Part shown: piece after piece, positions 10,461 through 21,099 of the stretch | Layout: each line of letters opens with the position of its first letter | Position numbering within the stretch: position 1 is the first letter of the stretch | Source of the DNA: Haliclona indistincta | Taxonomy: Eukaryota > Porifera > Demospongiae > Haplosclerida > Chalinidae | Reading direction: 5' to 3' | DNA length: 64,000 nt | NCBI GenBank assembly: GCA_964017065.1 | Contig: OZ024783.1 | Span: 626,085-690,084, forward strand | Notes under the pieces: model-generated | Databases searched by the model: none | What the model was told of the DNA's origin: nothing | Seen by the model: only the letters and a program-made list of their open reading frames with translations | Program-made: the position numbers and the translations under genes

Positions 10461-12390
10461 TATCATTGCCGATCGGCAATGATATGTAGGGATGACCTCG
10501 AACTAAGATGGCGGCTACTCATGTGTGAAAATGAGTTTTCGCACATATCTCCACTGTTATACATTTCTACTGCATTTTCACTATCTCTAAGGGAATCTGA
10601 AGTGCGAGCGCTTGTAGGAAGTCTATGAAAGTCGCCGGGACTGCTTGCTTGTCGACGAAAATCAAGATGGCGACTCTCAGGGAGGCCGTTGAAGATCTTC
10701 GTTGTTGTAGCGTTTCTCGAGATTCCAGACATCTAGGATTGATCAGGAGATTGTTCTGAGCTTGGAAATACCTTTGGCGAAGCGAGTAGACGTTTCTAAA
10801 GTGGTAAACAAAAATCGCCGCCCACGCGAATTGTTCATCTTCTTCTTCTTTCTTCTTCTTTCTTCTTTCCTCTTTCAGTAAGCCTAGCGCTGTCCTGAGT
10901 GAACGAATCACTACCAAACCTGCACAATTGCACGTGTATACATCTGGAATAGTGCACTTACTTCTTAGATAGGCATTAAACACTACCAGAAGCGAGTAAT
11001 CCATGAAAAACATGGTTTTTGGGCCGTTTTGGACTGAAGACGCCATTAAATATTTAACCCTCTTGACGCTCGTATCATTAACTCCGCCCACATCAGTTTT
11101 GTAGCTATCTCGATCGATACTGCGTTTTGTCTCTGCTCTGGACGCTTCAGCGCGCAAGCCAGAGGTATGAAATTTGTCTAGAGCAGTACTATACCCTAAG
11201 TAACACTGATCTGTTCGTTAAAGCTTCAGATGGCGGGTTAAAACTGACATACCCAGACGTGAACAAGTATTCTAAGTTACCGGCAGCAAGATTCTACGCA
11301 CAGTAAGGTTCCTACACCACGCAGATAAGTTGTAAAGGACTAGAAGCCTCTGTGAGTGTGATATTGACATCAACAAGGTTCTACTAGGCGTGCTCGCTCG
11401 TACTATTGGGCTTGCAGCATCATGAGTTGTCAGTATTAGTCTCTTCCTTCATCCATTACTGTAATAACAAGTATCATGTTGTCAAATCATACCTGGACTT
11501 GATATTTTGCTGTCTGCGTCCTTAACCTCTTTACTATTTTAAACCTTTCAATGAATGATTGGTAATAATTATTAAACATTATTTTAAACTACACTCCTTA
11601 CTCTCCAGACCCTAGCTGTGCACGTTCACATCTGCTAGACTAGTAACTGCTGCTCACAGAGTTGTCAAAATGAAATAACATCTAACATAGAATACAAATA
11701 ATAAGTTCAAACTGATAGTGATCAAAAAAGTAACAGGAACAAGTAAAGTAAAAAAGCTTTAATAAAAAAACTGGAAAGTGTAGGGATGACTCTTAAAAAA
11801 GGAAAGGAACAAGATGGGATGATTCTTGCAAAAGTAAAGGAACAAGATGGAATAATGCTAAGCTTGCAAATGTAAAAGTCCCAAGTATCCCTACATCAGC
11901 GGCTTGAAGGAGGACGCAGTCCGATGGAGTAATTGACGGTTGTAAATAACTAGAGGTATATGTGTTTAGGAGGACGCAGTCCGATCAAGTAGTTGACAGT
12001 TGTAAATAACTAGATGTATCTGTGTTTGGAGGACGCAGTCCGATGAAGTAATTGATGGTTGTAAATAACTAGAGGTATCTTTGTTTAGGAGGACGCAGTC
12101 CGATGAAGTAGTTGACAGTTGTAAATAAGCTGCAGATAGCTGTGTTTGGAGGACGCAGTCCGATGAAGTAATCGACAATTGTAAAGGTATAGGAAGAGGA
12201 TTCCGTATTTGTCAGTTGCGTCGCAGCAAGCCGCTGATGTAGGGATACTTGGGACTTTTACATTTGCAAGCTTAGCATTATTCCATCTTGTTCCTTTACT
12301 TTTGCAAGAATCATCCCATCTTGTTCCTTTCCTTTTTTAAGAGTCATCCCTACACTTTCCAGTTTTTTTATTAAAGCTTTTTTACTTTTT
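10461..12390. mobile_element. Composite non-autonomous element T1, copy a
   Basis: The left end is a perfect 24-bp palindrome (half-site TATCATTGCCGA, 10461-10484), then TGTAGGGATGACC, then AAGATGGCGGC. The right end is a foldback block (11748-12390). The empty site survives in the paralogous spacers at 20811-20825 and at about 30151-30165, where GTATTATAATGACT is continuous; the target duplication is ambiguous, at most TTAT. No transposase is present. A minus-strand frame at 11157-10567 is partly conserved in copy b but resembles nothing I know. Confidence 0.75.
11748..12390. mobile_element. Foldback tail of T1a with internal 60-bp tandem repeats
   Basis: Two arms of about 160 bp (11748-11907 and 12229-12390) are inverted copies, each bounded by TGTAGGG-type motifs. 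Between them are five copies of a unit of about 60 bp containing GAGGACGCAGTCCGAT. T1 copy b keeps the same arms but only three units. The arms could form a long hairpin. Confidence 0.85.
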
Positions 12391-12698
12391 ATAATGACTA
12401 TTGAAGTATGATACAGTGAATAATGAAGTGACTGGATGTGGAATACATGATACTAGGATCAGTTTATTCAGTAGAACAAGAGACGATAGTTCAGAGCTGC
12501 TAGACTTGAGCAGTTGAGCTGATGATATCAGAGAATGATCAGAGCTAGTGTGAGAGGTACAACATTCTCTCATAGTTCACTTGTAGCATGTTTTGACTAA
12601 TATGAATTCTATAATGGAAAGAAAATACAGATCAAAAGTGTATGAGAGATAGTATTAGCTGGATCTTAATAGTTAGTGAAAAAATAATGAGCTGTATT
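12391..12698. other. Orphan 3' flank of a Death-type gene
   Basis: Near-identical to the sequence just 3' of the last exons of genes C (20816-21120) and D (30156-30455). The Roc, COR and Death exons that should follow to the right are missing: T2a and then the truncated gene B come instead. This is the downstream remnant of gene B. Confidence 0.75.
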
Positions 12699-13140
12699 AG
12701 GGAGGCACGGTAGTGACTGCCTATGTAGGGTTGAACGGAAAAACAAGATGGCGGATACATACAATGTATTAGCGTTCAAACGCTGATATTTCACCTGGTG
12801 ATGAATTCTATACGTCCATAAACACTTAGATCTGCTCTCTGGCGTTGCCCCATCTTACAGTAGCAAGGAGATGGCTCGAAGTTGTTATTAAAGTGACGAA
12901 CCTGGAAACGGTGAAAATCGAGTTTCGTCATCTTCGTTTTCTTTCTTTCTTTCCACTCGCCTAGCACCTTTACACGAGCAGTGCCGAGACCAAAACACCC
13001 ACGAACAGTCGTGAAATTCTCCTGGCAGGTGCCTTTTGAACTTTGTTTTTAGCGAAACGGCGATATACATTCCGCGAGTTCTCGATCGGGATCCATTGTC
13101 AGCTAAGTGTTAGACGCCATTAGTGTGATTGCGCAATACG

Positions 13141-15042
13141 CTTCTTCTTCTTAGTTTTTGTTGCCTCCTCGAATGAGAAGAGTACCACCATCTGGTGGGG
13201 AAAGAAGAGAATGTAACAATTTAGCACGGTAGCTGTACAGATCTGCCAAGAATCGGAGAATCAGTTCTTGATCTTCAAACCATTCCACTCCGATCACGTG
13301 ATTGATTACTAGAGTAATTGATCAAACTTCGTCCGGTACCAATAATCGGCAATCCGCCGGTATACCGAGAGAAAAAGGACTTTCCAGTTAGTGACTGTAT
13401 GTTTCAAGAGCTGTTCATGTCCCTATAAAGTAGTGATAATTATAAGCGCTGATCTTTCCCAGAGACAGAACTGTGATACAAAGGAAGACGCTGACGAATA
13501 GTATCAATCTTCGTCATACAGGGACTTAACTCCGTCTTTGTGATTTGTTGCTAAGCCGCAGCTGGCGCTGCTAACAAAAACACTTGCATGCAACTCCCAC
13601 TAGTTAGCTCTACAAGGAAGCACAACGGCGCCAAACTGCAAAGCTTCCTCTTTCCTGTAAGGCATGACGAATTTACGAACGGAAATTGCTGACTATGCAA
13701 TTAATAAAAATTAAGTTTTATGTCAAAAATATTAGTGAGAGGATTATAATTTTTAGGATTTGAAAGTGTCGAACAATAGTTCAGATCCTCCTGTTGACAA
13801 CTGTAACAAATCAATAAACATGATTGTTTGAGGATAATTTCATTATTATGTACCTCCTCTTATTAACGTAGTGGTGTTACACATACTCAGCGAGGAATGA
13901 AGTCGAAGACTTCTTGACAATAATTGTTAACCAAACTATCATGTGATATGTGTTTGTCAGATTCAGACAGCTCTGGTGGTGTTACACGTACTCAGTGAGG
14001 AGTGAAGTCAAAGATTTCTATTGGTATGTTGAAATTGTTAACCTTTGACATGTGCTTGTCAGATTCAGACAGCTCTGTTGGTGTTACACGTACTCAGAAA
14101 TTGAAACCTCCTGTTGGTATGTTGAAATTGTTAACCAAAATATAACTTGATACATGTACTTGTAAACACATGCAGATTCAGATCTAAACTGTACAAGAGC
14201 AAGTTAATAAGAGGAGGTACATAATAATGAAATTACAATTATTTTTATTGATTTATTACAGTTGTCAACAGGAAGATCTATTATTCAGCACTTTCAAATC
14301 CTCAATCATTAAAAATTATAATCCTCTCTCTAATATTTGACATAAAACATAAGTTATTAATTGCATAGTCAGCAATTTTCGTTCGTAAATTCGTCATGCC
14401 TTACAGGAAAGAGGACGCTTGTAGTTTGGCGCCGTTGTGCTTCCTTGTAGAGCTAACTAGTGGGAGTTGCATGCAAGTGTTTTTGTTAGCAGCGCCAGCT
14501 GCGGCTTAGCAATAAATCACAAAGACGGAGTTAAGTCCCTGTATGACGAAGATTGATACTATTCGTCAGCGTCTTCCTTTGTATCACAGTTCCGTCTCTG
14601 GGAAAGATCAGCGCTTATAATTATCACTACTTTATAGGGATGAACAGCTCTTGAAACATACAGTCGCTAACTGGAAAGTCCTTTTTCTCTCGGTATACGG
14701 ATTGCCGATTATTGGTACCGGACGAAGTTTGATCAATTACTCTAGTGCAGAAGTGGGAGGGGACGAATAAATTTTAGGAAACCACGTATCGCGAACAGTC
14801 TGTAGTGCGGGACACTGGAACACAAAGTGCGCCAGATCTTCTGAAGAGTCAGTAGAGCATAGAAGACAAGAGGACGATCTAGGCGACTGGCCACGCGGAG
14901 TGTTAAAAACTGCAGTGTGAGAGGCGAGAGAAGTTGCGTGAAGGATGAGTCTTATCCGAAGATTAGAAAGACGCGATAGTGATAGATTGTGTTTGACTTT
15001 TTCAATAATAGGAGCAGGATGACCATATCTGATACCATATCT
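13141..15042 (-). mobile_element. 5'-truncated non-LTR retrotransposon fragment
   Basis: Only the C-terminal end of the polyprotein remains, on the minus strand: 15042-14745 encodes a zinc-knuckle-like segment (CLLCSTDSSEDLAHFVFQCP), and 13309-13141 the last residues, ending GGNKN-stop followed by a GAA-repeat tail. AATACG flanks it on both sides (13135-13140, 15043-15048), a target duplication, and T2b shows the uninterrupted site. A foldback element splits it; taking that out restores one frame across the junction. The piece is too short for a secure clade call. Confidence 0.8.
13312..14742. mobile_element. 1.4-kb foldback element with TA target duplication
   Basis: Two arms of about 530 bp (13312-13868 and 14205-14742) are inverted copies starting GAGTAATTGATCAAAC. 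TA flanks it on both sides (13310-13311 and 14743-14744). The centre (13869-14204) holds degenerate tandem repeats with GGTGTTACACRTACTCAG. There is no transposase. The TA duplication suggests mobilisation by a Tc1/mariner-type transposase (inference). Confidence 0.85.
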
Positions 15043-15812
15043 AATACGCACGTGACCAAGCAGTGGCTAGCGCACGTGACCGAGCACTAGCTTGAGTATA
15101 GCCGCGCTGTATGGAACACGGAGAACACATATTTGTCTGGAGTCGTCGAAGAACTGTAAGCTCGTGTAGAATCAACATTCTGCGCTCGCCAGATCATTAT
15201 AACCGCCGTATGGTCTACAAACAAGAGTGGGCGGGGCTCGAATGCATGCCTAGCCTGCATGCATGCACTATGCGTAGGCGACCTGATATACAGCATAACA
15301 ATTATTTTTTAGCTACAAGTTTAAAATTGTTATAAAGAAAAGCCATCAATAACAGGAAAACTAAACCAATGGTGGAAACAAAGACGGCTCAGTACATGCA
15401 TGATATTGAACTGCACATCACTGAATAAGAAAAAAGGACACAAACAAGGAAATAAAAAGATTTCTATCGAAATCAAAAGGATGTAGGGTTGTGAAATCTA
15501 CCACTGGTCCACAATGTAAACTAACAAGGAACAAGCATGGAATGGTAACACGATTGACTTGCTAACAGACCATAGATCCCTACATCAGTGGCTGTAAATA
15601 AGAATGCACGTCAGGTGTCAATCAACAGCAACTAGCAGAACTAGCTATAGTCAGCCAAAGCAGCCACTGATGTAGGGATCTATGGTCTGTTAGCAAGTCA
15701 ATCGTGTTACCATTCCATGCTTGTTCCTTGTTAGTTTACATTGTGGACCAGTGGTAGATTTCACAACCCTACATCCTTTTGATTTCGATAGAAATCTTTT
15801 TATTTCCTTTTA

Positions 15813-16901
15813 TCATGATGTATGAACCGTAGGATCACAATCTTGTTCTGAGATAAGATACTTGATTATGTCCATATGACCATTGCAACAAGCATGATGG
15901 AGTGGATTTCGACCTTCTTGCCCTGGAGATTTTGAATCACATTTTATTTCAGCAAGAAGATATTTTACAACATTCATGTGACCACTAAGACAAGCAATGT
16001 GTACTGGGTTGTTATCAAAATTGTTTGGTACTGCTGGATCGCAATCTTGTTCAGTGATTAGATACTTGATTATTTCCATATGACCTTTGCCACAAGCATG
16101 GTGAAGTGGTGTTTGACATTTGTACCCTGAAGATTTCGGATTACACTTCATTTCAGTAATGAGATACTTTACAACATTCAAGTGACCACCAAGACAAGCG
16201 TAGTGTATTGGCATGTCACCATCATTGTCTGGTACTGTTGGATCACAATCTTGTTCTGTGATTAAATACTTGATTATGTCCATATGACCTTTGTCACAAG
16301 CCTGGTGAAGTGGTGTTTGACATTTGTACCCTGAAGATTTCGGATTACACTTCATTTCAGTAATGAGATACTTTACAACATTCAAGTGACCACCAAGACA
16401 AGCAATATGTATTGACATGTCACCATCATTGTCTGGTACTGCTGGATCACAATCTTGTTCAGTGATTAGATACTTGATTGTACCTATGTGACCTCCATTA
16501 CAAGCATAATGCAGTGGTTTACTGCCATTTTCTCCTCTACTGTTTGGATCACAGTGTTGTTCGGTGATGAGGTACTTGACTACTGGTAAGCTACCTCCTA
16601 AAGCAGCATAGTGTAATGGAGCAATTTCCTGGTTATCACGATATTCACAGTCACTTTCATACATGTTCACAAGATTGGTTACAATATCCATCCAGCCGTG
16701 TAGAGCAGCCAAGTGGAGTAAAGAGACATTCTCACATTGTTTTCTGTTAAAATCAATGTTGCAGCAAACACACAATGTTCGTACAGCAGCAGGTTGGTGT
16801 AGGCTAGGAAGAAGCTGTGTTGCCTTATCATGGTCTGCTAGTATGAAGGATCTAATACACTCTGACTCAGTGTCTTCCAGTGTATCAGTACCAGCTGCCA
16901 T
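15813..16901 (-). pseudogene. Ankyrin-Roc-COR-Death paralog B, cut to ankyrin repeats
   Basis: The frame starts with the same MAAGT start as the other paralogs, at 16901, and holds nine ankyrin repeats (about 362 residues). It then stops at a junction with gene-flank sequence (final residues DPTVHTS). The remaining repeats and the Roc, COR, linker and Death parts are gone; the sequence across the junction (ATCATGATG) is the 3' flank seen in C and D, so a deletion joined the ankyrin exon to the 3' flank. T2a sits directly beside the junction. It could still be expressed as an ankyrin-only protein, but I favour a pseudogene. Confidence 0.8.
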
Positions 16902-17067
16902 AGTATCAGATGATGAGTGATACCTACAGTACACATGTTACATAGACAATGAGTGCTGCTGTAGAATATCAACATTACCATGACAACAGCACTGGAAGTT
17001 ATAACTATTAATATTTTTCTAGTTTACCTGAACACAGCTGATGCACTACAAAATGAGTATCTATTAG

Positions 17068-18250
17068 CCAGTACTGAGCAGTCACTATGAGTAGCTAGTA
17101 CTGAGCAGTCACTATGAGTAGCTAGTACTGAGCAGTCACTATGAGTAGCTAGTACTGAGCAGTCACTGTGAGTAGCTAGTACTGAGCAGTCACTATGAGT
17201 AGCTAGTACTGAGCAGTCACTATGAGTAGCTAGTACTGAGCAGTCACTATGAGTAGCTAGTACTGAGCAGTCGCTATGAGTAGCTAGTACTGAGCAGTCA
17301 CTATGAGTAGCTAGTACTGAGCAGTCACTATGAGTAGCTAGTACTGAGCAGTCACTATGAGTAGCTAGTACTGAGCAGTCACTATGAGTAGCTAGTACTG
17401 AGCAGTCACTATGAGTAGCTAGTACTGAGCAGTCACTATGAGTAGCTAGTACAGAGCAGTCACTATGAGTAGCTAGTACTGAGCAGTCACTGTGAGTAGC
17501 TAGCACTGAGCAGTCACTATGAGTAGCTAGTACTGAGCAGTCACTATGAGTAGCTAGTACTGAGCAGTCACTATGAGTAGCTAGTACTGAGCAGTCACTA
17601 TGAGTAGCTAGTACTGAGCAGTCACTATGAGTAGCTAGTACTGAGCAGTCACTATGAGTAGCTAGTACTGAGCAGTCACTATGAGTAGCTAGTACTGAGC
17701 AGTCACTATGAGTAGCTAGTACTGAGCAGTCACTATGAGTAGCTAGTACTGAGCAGTCACTATGAGTAGCTAGTACTGAGCAGTCACTATGAGTAGCTAG
17801 TACTGAGCAGTCACTATGAGTAGCTAGTACTGAGCAGTCACTATGAGTAGCTAGTACTGAGCAGTCACTATGAGTAGCTAGTACTGAGCAGTCACTGTGA
17901 GTAGCTAGTACTGAGCAGTCACTATGAGTAGCTAGTACTGAGCAGTCACTGTGAGTAGCTAGTACTGAGCAGTCACTGTGAGTAGCTAGTACTGAGCAGT
18001 CACTATGAGTAGCTAGTACTGAGCAGTCACTGTGAGTAGCTAGTACTGAGCAGTCACTGTGAGTAGCTAGTACTGAGCAGTCACTGTGAGTAGCTAGTAC
18101 TGAGCAGTCACTATGAGTAGCTAGTACTGAGCAGTCACTATGAGTAGCTAGTACTGAGCAGTCACTATGAGTAGCTAGTACTGAGCAGTCACTATGAGTA
18201 ACTAGTACTGAGCAGTCACTATGAGTAGCTAGTACTGAGCAGTCACTATT
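17068..18250. repeat. 27-bp minisatellite, about 44 units
   Basis: Tandem units start GAGTAGCTAGTACTGAG and vary mainly at one A/G position (CACTATG versus CACTGTG). The array begins 167 bp upstream of the gene B start and is continued at 19482-19955; element T2b splits it. The frame TAHSDCSVL-like on the minus strand is open only because 27 is a multiple of three. Confidence 0.97.
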
Positions 18251-19481
18251 AGGGAGACACGGTAGTGTCTCTTAGGGAGACACGGTAGTGTCTCCCTATG
18301 TAGGGTTGAACGAGAAAACAAGATGGCGGCTACATACAATGTATTAGCGTTCAAACGCTGATATTTCGCCTGGTCATGAATTTTATACGTCCAAAGACAC
18401 TTAAATCTGCTATCTGGCGTTGCCCCATCTTACAGTAGCAAGGAGATTGCTCGAGAGTGTTACTAAAGTGACGAACCTGGAAACGGTGAAAATCGAGTTT
18501 CGTCATCTTCGTTTTCTTCTTTCTTTCTTTCCACTCGCCTAGCACCTTTACGTGAGCAGTGCCGAGACCAAAACACCCACGAACAGTCGTGAAATTCTCC
18601 TGGCATGTGCCTTTTGAACTTAGTTTTTAGCGAAACGGCGATATAAATTCCGCGATTTCTCGATCGTCAGCTAAGTGTTAGACGCCATTAATAATTATTG
18701 TGATTGCGCAATACGCACGTGACCAAGCTGTGGTTAGCGCACGTGACCAAGCACAAGCTTGAGTATCGCCACGCCGTATAGATCACGGAGAACACATATT
18801 TGTCTGGAGTCTTCGAAGAACGGTAAGCTAGCAAGCGCAGAATCACCATTCTGCCTTGCCAGACAATTATAACATCCGTAAACAAGTGTGGGCGGGGCTC
18901 GTATGCACTGTATTCATGCATGCGTAGGCGAGCTGATATCTACAGCGTAACAATTATTTAGCTACAAGTTTAAAATTGTTAATAATGAAGAAAAGCCATC
19001 AACAACAGGAAAACCAAACCAATGGTGAAAACAAAGATGGCACAGTAATTGCATGATATTGAACTGTACTTCACTGAAAAAGAAAAAAAGGACACAAACA
19101 AGAAAATTAAAAAGATTTCTATCGAAATCAAAAGGATGTAGGGTTGTGAAATCTACCACTGGTCAACAATGTAAACTGACAAGGAACAAGCATGGAATGG
19201 TAACACGATTGACTTGCTAACAGACCATAGATCCCTACATCAGTGGCTGTACATAAGCTGTCACAAGCTGAATGCACGTCAGGTGTCAGTCAACAGCAAC
19301 AAGCTAAGCTGAACTAGCTATAGTCAACTACAGCAGCCACTGATGTAGGGATCTATGGTCTGTTAGCAAGTCAATCGTGTTACCATTCCATGCTTGTTCC
19401 TTGTCAGTTTACATTGTTGACCAGTGGTAGATTTCACAACCCTACATCCTTTTGATTTCGATAGAAATCTTTTTAATTTTT
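18251..19481. mobile_element. Composite non-autonomous element T2, copy b
   Basis: An uninterrupted 1.23-kb relative of T2a, inserted in the 27-bp array between CACTAT and GAGTAG. The left end has a duplicated hairpin AGGGAGACACGGTAGTGTCT, then TGTAGGGTTGAACG and AAGATGGCGGC (18320-18330). The right end is a foldback with arms of about 135 bp (19110-19245 and 19335-19475), both bounded by TGTAGGG motifs. No coding capacity. Confidence 0.85.
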
Positions 19482-19955
19482 GAGTAGCTAGTACTGAGCA
19501 GTCACTGTGAGTAGCTAGTACTGCATGAGCAGTCACTATGAGTAGCTAGTACTGAGCAGTCACTATGAGTAGCTAGTACTGAGCAGTCACTATGAGTAGC
19601 TAGTACTGAGCAGTCACTATGAGTAGCTAGTACTGAGCAGTCACTATGAGTAGCTAGTACTGAGCAGTCACTATGAGTAGCTAGTACTGAGCAGTCACTA
19701 TGAGTAGCTAGTACTGAGCAGTCACTATGAGTAGCTAGTACTGAGCAGTCACTATGAGTAGCTAGTACTGAGCAGTCACTATGAGTAGCTAGTACTGAGC
19801 AGTCACTATGAGTAGCTAGTACTGAGCAGTCACTATGAGTAGCTAGTACTGAGCAGTCACTATGAGTAGCTAGTACTGAGCAGTCACTATGAGTAGCTAG
19901 TACTGAGCAGTCACTATGAGTAGCTAGTACTGAGCAGTCACTATGAGTAGCTACT
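19482..19955. repeat. 27-bp minisatellite, about 17 units (right half of the split array)
   Basis: Continuation of the array 17068-18250 beyond T2b. One unit near the border has an extra GCAT (TACTGCATGAGC). Confidence 0.97.
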
Positions 19956-21099
19956 TCAACTAAGAACTTTGTAGGTTAGCTTAAAATACATTCTCATTAC
20001 CTTTTGTATTAGCTTGACTATTGGTCGATTCTGGTAGTCCTGCAGCTATCTAACTAACCAGGGCCGTGCAGCAAGCTTGGTATTGACACTATCAATAGCA
20101 TCAATAGCTCCCATCCTCTATAAGGACATTATATCTAGTGATAGATCTATTGATAAGGACAGCAATAGATCTAGTGATCTAGTATGATCACTTCCTGTAT
20201 GCAACCAGAAACCTAACATGTTCAGATAATGTGTAATGGTGGACTCTGATCCCTAAACGGTACTAGATAAACTCAAACTCGTCAATACAGTAGATACTGA
20301 ATATGTTTCAGTGAATTATATATCAACATCAGATATCAGGCCCATATCATGCATACAGTGAGCCTTGGTAGCAGTGACTCCTTATATGGAATATCATTTG
20401 ACATAACAATACACAATGTAGACAATCCATCAGTATCTTGTTGACGTATGAAAACAGATTGATCATCAGATCACAGTCATTCAATGGTGTGTGGGAGCTA
20501 GTGGTATTGTAAGGTGGTGAGGTATATTGAATCATTGTGAGCCAAAATATTTTTGTCCAAAGAAGATTGATTGAGTTCAGAGGAGAGCATAGTGATACTG
20601 GGATAACTAGTGAGGAGACTGAGTGTACATGGGGTTAAATATACTGATAATTATTGAGTTAGTATAATAATGTATATAGTGCTCACTAAACCACACCTCC
20701 TACTGACACACTCACATTATCCAATGGGATAAACCATGATTGAGAGCAAGTGAGGGAAGTTTAAAACTAGTTGAAAAATAATAACTTTTTTAATGTCCCC
20801 TAAACCCTTTTGTATTATAATGACTATTGAAGTGTGATACAGTGAATAATGAAGTGACTGGCTGTGGAATACATGATACTAGGATCAGTTTATTCAGTAG
20901 AACAAGAGACGATAGTTCAGAGCAGCTAGACTTGAGCAGTTGAGCTGATGATATCAGAGAATGATCAGAGCTAGAGTGAGAGGTACAACATTCTCTCATA
21001 TTCTTCACTTGTAGCATGTTGTGACTAATATGAATTCTATAATGGAAAGAAAAACAGATCAAAAGTGTATGAGAGATAGCAATAGCTGGATCTTAATAG
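19956..21099. other. Spacer and gene C 3' flank
   Basis: This matches 9677-10460 and then 12391-12698 without the T1a insertion, so it serves as the pre-insertion reference. It also matches 30140-30393. I see no exon. Confidence 0.7.

Larger units (their letters stand above)
12699..15812. mobile_element. Composite non-autonomous element T2, copy a, with nested insertions
   Basis: The left end has a hairpin-like block (AGGGAGGCACGGTAGTG), then TGTAGGGTTGAACGG and AAGATGGCGGA. The right end is a foldback block with two arms of about 150 bp (15455-15600 and 15660-15805). Without its insertions it is about 1.2 kb, matching T2b at 18251-19481. A non-LTR fragment (13141-15042), itself split by a foldback element, interrupts it. 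The empty site is seen at gene D (30459-30468) and in slightly altered form at gene C (21117-21130). Confidence 0.75.

Noticed and set aside
17024..17506. Open frame of repeating LATHSDCSV on the minus strand
   Set aside because: The 27-bp minisatellite is a multiple of three, so one frame stays open by arithmetic. Frames in other arrays are broken by TA insertions, and there is no start, signal or splice context.
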